DNA of 10,690 bases from positions 1-10,690 of the forward strand of contig JAGXNZ010000091.1 of assembly GCA_019894655.1 (NCBI GenBank), given 5' to 3'. The notes beneath the pieces are model-generated. The model was not told the DNA's origin and made no database searches. It was given only the letters and a program-made list of their open reading frames with translations. A program made the position numbers and the translations under genes. Of this stretch, positions 1-5,489 are shown one piece after another (the stretch's first letter is position 1; the number at the start of each line of letters is the position of its first letter). This stretch comes from Promethearchaeota archaeon. GTDB lineage: Archaea; Asgardarchaeota; Lokiarchaeia; Sigynarchaeales; SOKP01.

Positions 1-426
1 TGCTGAACCTACATTGATGATGCGACTTGGCGCTGATTTTTTCAATACATCAAGTAACAAATTAGTCAGCAAAAAAGGTGCAAGATGGTTAACGGCAAAA
101 TTTATTTCAAATCCATCTACAGAGAGAAGTTTATTTGATAGCATAACTCCAGCGTTATTTATCAGAACATGGAGATTTTGATATTTACTCTTGAATTCCA
201 ACACAAAATCGCGAATTTCTTTTTGAGATGACAAGTCGCATATAAGCAAATCCACATTATCATTTCCGGTAAGTTCAATTATTTCTTTTTGCGCCTCTTC
301 TCCACGCTCTTTACTACGGCATAGCATCACAACTATAGCTTTCATTTTTGCTAAACCAATAGCTGTAGCCTTACCAATGCCGGAGTTCGCACCGGTTACT
401 ATGCAGATCTTTCCTTCCATACTCAT
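1..426 (-). CDS. Short-chain dehydrogenase/reductase, N-terminal part (runs off window)
   Basis: Reading leftward from the ATG at 426, the frame stays open for 142 codons to the window edge, so only the N-terminal half of a usual 270-310 residue SDR is present. The cofactor loop TGANSGIG lies at residues 11-18, the acidic residue after strand 3 in CDL at 63-65, and NNAG at 90-93, followed by VNH (112-114) and RIINVGS (135-141). This is the classical SDR Rossmann order. The CRS after strand 2 (36-38) suggests an NADP(H) preference, as in the retinol-dehydrogenase/WW-oxidoreductase-like branch. The catalytic Tyr-x3-Lys would be beyond the left edge, so activity cannot be judged. A second in-frame ATG at 420 is an alternative start. 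It is followed upstream by the RCK gene on the same strand, 150 bases away. The substrate is unknown. Confidence 0.9.
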   Translation of the reverse strand, partial: MSMEGKICIVTGANSGIGKATAIGLAKMKAIVVMLCRSKERGEEAQKEIIELTGNDNVDLLICDLSSQKEIRDFVLEFKSKYQNLHVLINNAGVMLSNKLLSVDGFEINFAVNHLAPFLLTNLLLDVLKKSAPSRIINVGSA

Positions 427-465
427 AATTTATATCCCCAATTCGTTTTTGACAATTATACTAAT

Positions 466-480
466 ATTTGATAAACTTTC
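466..480 (-). promoter_or_regulatory. Possible TATA/BRE element for the SDR gene
   Basis: On the minus strand the sequence reads GAAAGTTTATCAAATA, a purine-rich BRE-like stretch followed by an A/T-rich box, about 40-55 bases before the SDR start. The spacing fits an archaeal promoter with a short leader. The whole intergenic region is A/T rich, so this is only a weak call. Confidence 0.25.
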
Positions 481-544
481 AAATAATGTAAAAGTTATCA
501 TTTTTTTATCGATATCTAATAAATCAAAGTTTTATTTCTAGAAG

Positions 545-566
545 GAAAAAAAAAGTGTAAAAAAAG
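545..566 (-). terminator. Oligo-T terminator after the RCK gene
   Basis: Just after the TGA stop of the RCK gene the minus strand carries two T runs, of 7 (559-565) and 9 (546-554). There is no stem-loop of note. Clustered T tracts directly downstream of a stop are the usual intrinsic terminator of archaeal RNA polymerase. Confidence 0.5.
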
Positions 567-576
567 ATTCTGAAGT

Positions 577-1737
577 TCACTCATCGAGTTTAGGAGCAAT
601 TGCTGAAGATGAGGGCACTTGTTTCTGAAGCATCCTGAAAGCATTGGAAGAAGTCGAAAAGGTTGTTGCATTATAATTTTCAACCAAATCTGTGAGTTCT
701 TCATCAAAAATTCTTACATAAATTTCTATATGAGGAAAACGTAATGATAACTTGGATGTCAGATAAAGCGATTCATCAAACTCCGAATCTCGTTTCCAGC
801 AAATAAATGCTTGAGTAACTTCCTCTAGCTTTACATGAGCTCTTAAATCACTTAAAAAACATGCGAACTCATTAATAATATGTAATTGATCATTTACATT
901 AAATTCGATACCGTCGTGCTCGTCATCAAAAAGGAACACTTCCCGATCGGGTTGTAAAGAAATATCATAAGCAATTCGATGAGTCAAACTATCTCGTCCG
1001 ATTACCACAGCTTTTCCTTTTTTACCTTTGATCCACTCTCGGATGCCATCCATCGCCCATTTTGAAGTGGAAAAAGGAATTGCGTTTAACGGAGACTGTG
1101 TGAGATATTCTTGCACATGATCCTCAAAAGCGCGTACGTAAATTGGGCACTCTTGGTTGGTTTTACGAATCTTTTCTGTACAGATTATCGCAATTCTAGC
1201 ATCATCAATAGCAATAAAGACTTCTTTTGCTCGCTTTGTACTCGCAAAGGCAAGGTTGGTTGTCTCTGTAGGGTCCCCAACTACCACTGGACAACCCGAA
1301 TTGATTAAATCTTCTACCAATTCTTCGTTATCCTCGATAATACAATACGGTTCCTTATTAGCGATACAATATTCAATAATCCTCTCTGATAAGTGACAGA
1401 GTCCTATAATCACAGTATGATTGCGTTTATGTTTCGCGAGGATTCTACTCGTAATGAGTGGATTATATTTTTCTAATAGTTCTCCCATAATAAATCCAAA
1501 TACGATCACTTCCAATAGAATTGGCCAGATTAAGGAGTAAAAATTGGCAAAATCCCCTGCATTCAAGGGGGAACGAACAGTTAAAGAATATAAGACTAAC
1601 TCGCCAAAATTCGAACTTGGTACTGTAAAAAGAAAGAAGAGAAATCCTAAAAACCAAAATAGGAAAAGAAATAAGAATTGTAATTTATACTGTTTTAATT
1701 TAAGCTCAAAATTAATAAATGAGTTTATAATGCTCAT
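577..1737 (-). CDS. Two-helix membrane protein with tandem RCK/TrkA-N domains (channel-like)
   Basis: A 386-residue protein. Two hydrophobic helices (about 19-40 and 67-87) flank a short re-entrant-like segment. These are followed by two Rossmann-type RCK/TrkA-N modules at about 108-235 and 242-370. The first has a degenerate nucleotide loop (IIGLCHLSE, 110-118) and the VVVGDPTE motif (151-158) typical of TrkA-N. The second starts with AVVIGRDS (243-250). The domain order matches ligand-gated K+ channels such as MthK/GsuK and the CASTOR/POLLUX family. However, the TVGYG selectivity filter is absent, and the loop reads SPLNAGDFAN (56-65). It may be a non-canonical cation channel of CASTOR-like type or a membrane-anchored ion-sensing regulator. 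The start is the first ATG of the frame, about 40 bases after a TATA box. An oligo-T terminator follows the stop. The domain calls are firm; ion and ligand are unknown. Confidence 0.85.
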   Translation of the reverse strand: MSIINSFINFELKLKQYKLQFLFLFLFWFLGFLFFLFTVPSSNFGELVLYSLTVRSPLNAGDFANFYSLIWPILLEVIVFGFIMGELLEKYNPLITSRILAKHKRNHTVIIGLCHLSERIIEYCIANKEPYCIIEDNEELVEDLINSGCPVVVGDPTETTNLAFASTKRAKEVFIAIDDARIAIICTEKIRKTNQECPIYVRAFEDHVQEYLTQSPLNAIPFSTSKWAMDGIREWIKGKKGKAVVIGRDSLTHRIAYDISLQPDREVFLFDDEHDGIEFNVNDQLHIINEFACFLSDLRAHVKLEEVTQAFICWKRDSEFDESLYLTSKLSLRFPHIEIYVRIFDEELTDLVENYNATTFSTSSNAFRMLQKQVPSSSAIAPKLDE

Positions 1738-1776
1738 AAAAATAGATAGGTCTCAGCAACATAAAAATCAAATTAT

Positions 1777-1788
1777 GATTTAAATACT
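1777..1788 (-). promoter_or_regulatory. TATA box of the RCK gene
   Basis: The minus strand reads AGTATTTAAATC, close to the archaeal TTTAWATA consensus. It is centred about 45 bases before the ATG at 1737, which predicts a transcription start near 1757 and a leader of about 20 bases. No Shine-Dalgarno match is seen before that ATG. Confidence 0.45.
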
Positions 1789-1853
1789 ACCAACTAAAAT
1801 TAAATTCAATGCAAGATGTAGGGATAATCTACCTTTAAATTCAAAATCGATTA

Positions 1854-1877
1854 GAAAAAATAGAAAAAACAAAAAAA
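1854..1877 (-). terminator. Oligo-T terminator after the universal stress gene
   Basis: The minus strand downstream of the TGA at 1892-1894 contains three closely spaced T runs: 7 at 1871-1877, then 6, then 6 ending at 1855. This is a strong archaeal-type T-tract terminator, separating this gene from the RCK gene downstream on the same strand. Confidence 0.55.
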
Positions 1878-1891
1878 TTGCTCATTTCTTA

Positions 1892-2356
1892 TCATTTAAC
1901 TATGAGAACATCTGTATCAGCGTGATTTATGACGTACTCAGGAACTGTTCCAAGCACCGTCCTTTTTAGTTTCGTATGTTCTCCTCTGCATCCTAATGCA
2001 ACAAGATCAAATCCTTCTTTTTTAACATGTTCTTCTATGTAATATTGTGGACCATAATCGTAAATTATTCTCGTTTCTACATCTAGTCCTTCCTTTGAAA
2101 ACTTTTCTTTTATTTTTTTTAAAAGTTCATTAGCAGCCTTAGCTTTATCTCCATGGATTTCGTAACTTAATGTGCTTCCAATAGACAGGTTTGTCCCCAT
2201 TCCGAATTTCATATCACTCATGCGGTGCAAGACAGAATGAAAAATTACTACCTCTGAGTTTTCTTTTTTTGCAATTTCAAGAACTCTATCAACTGCCTTC
2301 ATAGCATCTTCAGATGCGTCAACACCTAAAAGTATTTTTTTAAACATTTGAATCAT
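1892..2356 (-). CDS. Universal stress protein (UspA family)
   Basis: A single-domain USP of 154 residues, the usual length for a small cytosolic dimer. The N-terminus FKKILLGVDASEDA (5-18) has the strand-1 Asp that contacts the adenine nucleotide in ATP-binding members. The C-terminal glycine loop is GCRG (122-125) followed by GT (136-137), then the final strand DVLIVK. This corresponds to the G-2x-G-9x-G(S/T) signature, except that ten rather than nine residues separate the second and third glycines. ATP binding is therefore likely but not certain. Two starts are possible. The one at 2356 gives MIQMFKK. The ATG at 2347 gives MFKK, the commonest USP beginning, and has a GAGATGAT stretch just upstream that could serve as a ribosome site. 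The gene is divergent from the FAD oxidoreductase. The partner process is unknown. Confidence 0.92.
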   Translation of the reverse strand: MIQMFKKILLGVDASEDAMKAVDRVLEIAKKENSEVVIFHSVLHRMSDMKFGMGTNLSIGSTLSYEIHGDKAKAANELLKKIKEKFSKEGLDVETRIIYDYGPQYYIEEHVKKEGFDLVALGCRGEHTKLKRTVLGTVPEYVINHADTDVLIVK

Positions 2357-2393
2357 CTCATATTGTATTATTAATTCTTAATGATGAACTAGT

Positions 2394-2402
2394 CATATAA
2401 AG
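2394..2402 (-). promoter_or_regulatory. TATA box of the universal stress gene
   Basis: The minus strand reads CTTTATATG, a good archaeal TATA match 38-46 bases before the ATG at 2356. It predicts a transcription start near 2370 and a short leader. A second box-like ACTTTATAG lies slightly farther upstream (about 2411-2419). Confidence 0.5.
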
Positions 2403-2463
2403 TTAAGTACTATAAAGTATCAGATATAAGCGCCCTTAATTTTTGAATGATAAACAAAATCGC

Positions 2464-2490
2464 TTCATTTTAAATGAATCTAAAATTCAT
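2464..2490. promoter_or_regulatory. Palindromic element overlapping the oxidoreductase promoter
   Basis: Two overlapping inverted repeats are present. TTCATTT (2464-2470) and AAATGAA (2472-2478) form a 7-bp perfect inverted repeat around one base. ATGAAT (2474-2479) and ATTCAT (2485-2490) form a second with a 5-base spacer. The central TTTTAAAT (2468-2475) also fits a plus-strand TATA box about 70 bases before the ATG at 2543. This layout suits a dimeric repressor or activator site, though A/T-rich palindromes also arise by chance. Confidence 0.35.
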
Positions 2491-2529
2491 ATTGTTTTGT
2501 AATATTCTCCCTATTCAAGTGTTTGTTTA

Positions 2530-2536
2530 GAGGTGA
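2530..2536 (+). promoter_or_regulatory. Strong Shine-Dalgarno site of the FAD oxidoreductase
   Basis: GAGGTGA lies six bases before the ATG at 2543. It is a full complement to the usual archaeal 16S tail and fixes this start. It also shows that the organism uses leadered, ribosome-site-dependent initiation for some genes. Confidence 0.75.
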
Positions 2537-2542
2537 AAAAAT

Positions 2543-3946
2543 ATGAAAATGATAGAAGAACCTTCAAGAAAAACTCCCATCCTAGCTGAAACCGATGTTT
2601 TAGTCGTAGGAGGAGGCCCAGCTGGACTTTCAGCTTCTATAGCTGCTGCGAGGGAAGGAGTAAACACAATACTTGTTGAACGTTATGGTTGTTTCGGAGG
2701 AGTAATAACACAAGCGATGGTTGGAACCATTGCTTGGTATCGATACGCAAAAACTGTTGATGCTGGTGGAATCGGTTTAGAATTCGAAAAATTAGCAAAA
2801 GATATGAATGGAAGCATCAATGTATTCGGAAACATAAAGAATAAAGAAATGATAAAAACAATCGAACAGGAGGGATTAATGGTTAATGGAGAACCAACCT
2901 ATGAAATCTTGGATACTGAAATGTTTAAATCTATTGCGGACAAGCTCGTACAAGATGCAAACATTACACCAATACTTCATTGCTCAGCTGTAGATGCAAT
3001 AATGGAAGATCAGACAATTAAAGGAGTAATAACGGAAAGTAAATCGGGTAGACAAGCGATTTTAGCAAAAAGAGTGATAGATGCTACTGGAGATGCTGAC
3101 ATAGCATATCATTCAGGCGTACCTTTTCGTAAAAACCCAAAGAACGAATTGATGGAAGTAACGGTTAATTACGGTTGTAGTGGAATTAATATTGGTAAAT
3201 TTCTCATGTATGTATACCTAAATCCGGGTAGTATTGGAGATTGGGGCGATACTACTGGAAAAGAGGAAAAATCCTTTAGTATTTACATGGTTGAACCATT
3301 TAACAAGGCGAAAGAAGCTGGTGAGATTCCAGAAGATGTGACTATAGAAAGCTTCTGGACTAATTATACGGATGCTGGAGAAATAACATCATTTAATGGT
3401 ATTCACATGAAAGATATAGACCCTACTAATGTATGGGATTTGACACGAGCTGAAATTGAAGGGAGAAAGCGCGTTATATGGGCGGTTAATGCCCTAAAAA
3501 AATACACTCCCGGATTTAAAAAAGCAAGACTTAGGACAATTGGGTCGTCCTTGGGGATTAGAGAATCGCGAAAGATTATTGGGGAATATCAGATCACTGA
3601 GCATGATGTTAGAAACGAGGCTCGATTCGACGATTCAATAGGGATATGTCCTGAATTCATAGATGGTTATGGTATCGCGATAATGCCTACGACAGGGAGA
3701 TATTTTCAAGTTCCCTATGGTATTATCGTTCCTCAGAAGGTAGAAAATCTACTTGTAGCAGGTCGTTGTGTGGCAGGAGATAAAATATCCCACGCGGCAA
3801 CCCGACAGATTTGTTGTTGCACAGTTACTGGCCAAGGGGCAGGAGTTGCTGCCGCTATTTCTTACAAAGATAATAAATCTTGTAGACATGTTAATATTTC
3901 AAGGATTCAAACAAGCCTTAGGAAACAAGGAGTTAGAATTGATTGA
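2543..3946 (+). CDS. FAD-dependent oxidoreductase (FAD_oxidored, PF12831-type)
   Basis: A 467-residue flavoprotein. The dinucleotide fold opens with DVLVVGGGPAGLSAS (18-32), and the acceptor ends at VER (45-47) followed by YGCFGG (48-53). This matches the LVE-x-x-G-x-x-GG pattern of the FAD_oxidored family. A second FAD-contact segment, DATGDAD, is at 180-186. The family-typical GIRESR is at 338-343, with LVAGRCVAGD (404-413) and TGQGAG (429-434) closing the FAD site near the C-terminus. There are no signal peptide, membrane helices or CxxC ferredoxin-type clusters, so it should be cytosolic. Three consecutive cysteines (424-426) precede TGQGAG where relatives usually have one. The gene stands alone with its own promoter and a perfect ribosome site. 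Family membership is clear. The substrate, electron acceptor and pathway cannot be told from sequence or neighbours. Confidence 0.9.
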   Translation: MKMIEEPSRKTPILAETDVLVVGGGPAGLSASIAAAREGVNTILVERYGCFGGVITQAMVGTIAWYRYAKTVDAGGIGLEFEKLAKDMNGSINVFGNIKNKEMIKTIEQEGLMVNGEPTYEILDTEMFKSIADKLVQDANITPILHCSAVDAIMEDQTIKGVITESKSGRQAILAKRVIDATGDADIAYHSGVPFRKNPKNELMEVTVNYGCSGINIGKFLMYVYLNPGSIGDWGDTTGKEEKSFSIYMVEPFNKAKEAGEIPEDVTIESFWTNYTDAGEITSFNGIHMKDIDPTNVWDLTRAEIEGRKRVIWAVNALKKYTPGFKKARLRTIGSSLGIRESRKIIGEYQITEHDVRNEARFDDSIGICPEFIDGYGIAIMPTTGRYFQVPYGIIVPQKVENLLVAGRCVAGDKISHAATRQICCCTVTGQGAGVAAAISYKDNKSCRHVNISRIQTSLRKQGVRID

Positions 3947-4032
3947 GTTATTATGTCACTTCATATTGGGTTAGATATTAAATAAACACTAAAATCAAAC
4001 TAAAACTATTTAAAATTATATTTTTATACTAT

Positions 4033-4043
4033 GAATATATAAT
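4033..4043 (+). promoter_or_regulatory. Candidate TATA box for the longin-like gene
   Basis: GAATATATAAT is centred about 27 bases before the TTG start at 4066, which would place transcription initiation at or next to the start codon (leaderless). Another A/T box at about 4018-4028 would give a leader of about 15-20 bases. The surrounding sequence is very A/T rich. Confidence 0.4.
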
Positions 4044-4065
4044 ACAATTATCCTTTTTAACATAA

Positions 4066-4935
4066 TTGTCAAAGAAGTTGACTATCTACAATCTTTCGGT
4101 TATTACAAGTAATGGATTTCCATATTACAACCTAGTTATCAAAGAAGCTCCAAAAGGTATTAATTTATATTTACGATTTTTTGATTTTTCAAAAGAAGAA
4201 ATAAAACCTCAATCCAATTTTGAGGTAGTAGATTCTTTTGAATTAAATGCCGGGCTAGTATCAGCATTATTTAAGTTCGCACGAGCTATGTCTAAGAATA
4301 TTCATATACTCGAATTTAATTCTGACGAAAATTCAGACTTTGAAAAAGAAAAAAACAAAATCTTTGGAGATGTTTTAATTACATGTCAATCAGAATCGTA
4401 TCTATTTCATAAGTCAGTTTACGCCAAAATTAAGCTGATATACGATTCGCTCATTGCTTATAAAATCCCTCTAGAGTCTGCTATCGAGATATTACCAGTA
4501 CAGGAAGAAAAAATCTATAATATTTTAATAGACTTCGAAGCTAAAGCTCGAGTTAGTGAACACAAAACGCAGTTAAAACGCTTAGGAAGCGACTTTTTAA
4601 GAGAAATGAAAAATTACGGTTTAAAAGACATTTGTATAACATCGTTCGATCTATCACCAATAATGAACCTCGGGAAAAAGTATTCCTTTGATGATATCCA
4701 CGAGATTTTAAGAAATATTGGTAACATACCAGAAATTCCACCTTTAAATTGGGTTTATCGACAATCTACTTACGCTGGCGAGCAAATGTGGGTCTATATT
4801 TATAAGTCTGATGTAGGCCCTACTATTGAAGGTTTATTTGAACCTTATCTTTATTTACTAATATGCGATATTAACTCTTACCTTGGAGAATTACCCGAAG
4901 TTCTTGGAAATAAAATTAATAGGATTTTGAGCTAA
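4066..4935 (+). CDS. Hypothetical protein with longin/roadblock-like N-terminal region (Asgard-type)
   Basis: A 289-residue soluble protein without membrane helices. The start is TTG at 4066. An in-frame TAA lies immediately before it and no in-frame ATG occurs until residue 75, so a non-ATG start is needed. Residues 6-130 have the alternating strand/helix pattern of small longin or roadblock-like domains: IYNLSVITSNGFPYYNL (7-23), the helix NAGLVSALFKFARAM (61-75), ILEF (81-84), then GDVLITCQSE (101-110) and a long helix to about 131. Asgard genomes hold many proteins of this style, thought to work with their small GTPases, but no GTPase is nearby. Residues 150-225 look helical. The C-terminus (230-289) has an aromatic strand-rich segment, WVYIYKSDVGPTIEGLFEPY, which I do not recognise. 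The gene is confident; the domain assignment is tentative and no function should be inferred. Confidence 0.75.
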   Translation: MSKKLTIYNLSVITSNGFPYYNLVIKEAPKGINLYLRFFDFSKEEIKPQSNFEVVDSFELNAGLVSALFKFARAMSKNIHILEFNSDENSDFEKEKNKIFGDVLITCQSESYLFHKSVYAKIKLIYDSLIAYKIPLESAIEILPVQEEKIYNILIDFEAKARVSEHKTQLKRLGSDFLREMKNYGLKDICITSFDLSPIMNLGKKYSFDDIHEILRNIGNIPEIPPLNWVYRQSTYAGEQMWVYIYKSDVGPTIEGLFEPYLYLLICDINSYLGELPEVLGNKINRILS

Positions 4936-4951
4936 TCCCCAAAATCAATAA

Positions 4952-4984
4952 ATGAAACAAATAAAGGAATTAGACCACATTTTC
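4952..4984 (+). pseudogene. Possible detached N-terminus of a VOC protein
   Basis: An ATG 16 bases after the preceding stop reads MKQIKELDHIF and then meets TGA at 4985. The phrase LDHI a few residues from Met is the hallmark beginning of VOC-superfamily proteins, where the His is a metal ligand. The matching VOC C-terminal half lies 270 bases downstream in another frame. With only eleven residues the match could be chance, but its position and orientation fit one broken gene. Confidence 0.35.
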
Positions 4985-5242
4985 TGATATATTTTTTAAA
5001 AACTTAGAAATAGGATATTTTCCAATTTCTCCGTTGTTTAAGTAACTCTTAAAATTTTCTTTTAGATATGATTTAAATTCGAATTCACTCTGAGCAATGA
5101 TTCTGCTAAAAGGATAGTTCTGAATTTTTCCTAGCTTATCGTAAATTAAGAATTGGTATGAAAATGTAGGGATTGTCGCGTATAAATGCGGTACCTTAAT
5201 AGTGGTGTGAATTCTATATCCTTTGATTTTGAGATCTTCCAT
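4970..5242 (-). CDS. Small hypothetical protein (90 residues) inside the broken VOC locus
   Basis: An open frame of 90 codons from an ATG, with mixed charged and aromatic composition that looks protein-like (for example SYQFLIYDKLGKIQNYPFSR at 28-47). It has no membrane helix, signal peptide or motif I recognise, and is basic. It lies antisense between the apparent N- and C-terminal pieces of a VOC gene, and its stop codon overlaps the N-terminal piece. No good ribosome site precedes the ATG. Any promoter would have to lie in the VOC remnant, where only weak A/T boxes are seen. Either this is a small gene carried on inserted DNA, or it is a chance frame opposite a decaying gene. I lean slightly toward real. 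Confidence 0.45.
   Translation of the reverse strand: MEDLKIKGYRIHTTIKVPHLYATIPTFSYQFLIYDKLGKIQNYPFSRIIAQSEFEFKSYLKENFKSYLNNGEIGKYPISKFLKNISENVV
4972..4980 (+). repeat. Left copy of imperfect direct repeat (AGACCACAT)
   Basis: AGACCACAT here and AGAGCACAT at 5250-5258 match at 8 of 9 positions and bracket the 90-codon antisense frame, 278 bases apart. In both copies the CAC falls as a His codon of the flanking VOC-like reading frame. They could be traces of insertion or of slippage between similar sites, or a coincidence. Confidence 0.3.
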
Positions 5243-5249
5243 TTTTTTA

Positions 5250-5258
5250 AGAGCACAT
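5250..5258 (+). repeat. Right copy of imperfect direct repeat (AGAGCACAT)
   Basis: Partner of the copy at 4972-4980, with one mismatch. It sits exactly where the open VOC C-terminal frame begins, right after the TAA at 5248-5250 that blocks the frame upstream. Confidence 0.3.
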
Positions 5259-5457
5259 ACCGGTTATCCATGATGATAAAAGCCCAATAATTACTTTGGT
5301 TACTAAGGAGGTTGACGAGGTTTATCATAAATTAGTCAATAAAGGTTTAAAAATCGCAGAGAGCCCTAAATTGAATAAGAAATTTAACATTTATCATTTT
5401 TTCTTTAAGGATCCTAATGGATATACAATAGAAATACAACGGTTTCTAGAAGAATAG
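5251..5457 (+). pseudogene. VOC-family (glyoxalase/dioxygenase fold) C-terminal remnant
   Basis: The plus strand is open for 68 codons between a TAA (5248-5250) and a TAG (5455-5457) but has no ATG. It reads as the second half of a VOC protein. SPIITLVTKEVDEVYHKLVNKG is the usual strand plus helix, with the family core pattern V-DEVY-KL-KG at residues 21-32. FFKDPNGYTIEIQRF (51-65) is the hallmark C-terminal strand pair, whose Glu in IEI is normally a metal ligand. A complete VOC protein has about 120-150 residues, so the first half is missing. A candidate N-terminus lies at 4952-4984 in a different frame. The fragment runs convergently into the transporter gene. I read it as a pseudogene. 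A non-ATG start (TTG or GTG) giving a mini-protein is less likely. Confidence 0.7.
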
Positions 5458-5489
5458 TGTGAAATTGCTGATATCCAAATTTTATTCTT

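Noticed and set aside
3768..3974. Plus-strand 68-codon frame across the end of the FAD oxidoreductase
   Set aside because: It lies in another frame of a gene whose C-terminal FAD motifs are clearly coding, so it is a shadow.
3947..4065. Search for a tRNA, hairpin terminator or small RNA between the oxidoreductase and the longin-like gene
   Set aside because: Only A/T-rich promoter-like sequence and short T runs are present. No cloverleaf or convincing stem was found.
4952..5060. Reading the VOC N-terminus onward with a frameshift (KNLEIGYF at about 4999-5022) as continuing VOC sequence
   Set aside because: It resembles the VOC pattern after LDHI but needs two stop codons and a frameshift within 30 bases and then ends. 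It is too weak to extend the pseudogene call.
5146..5328. Minus-strand 60-codon frame overlapping the VOC remnant
   Set aside because: It is the antisense shadow of the VOC C-terminal piece and the 90-codon frame, with no motif or promoter.
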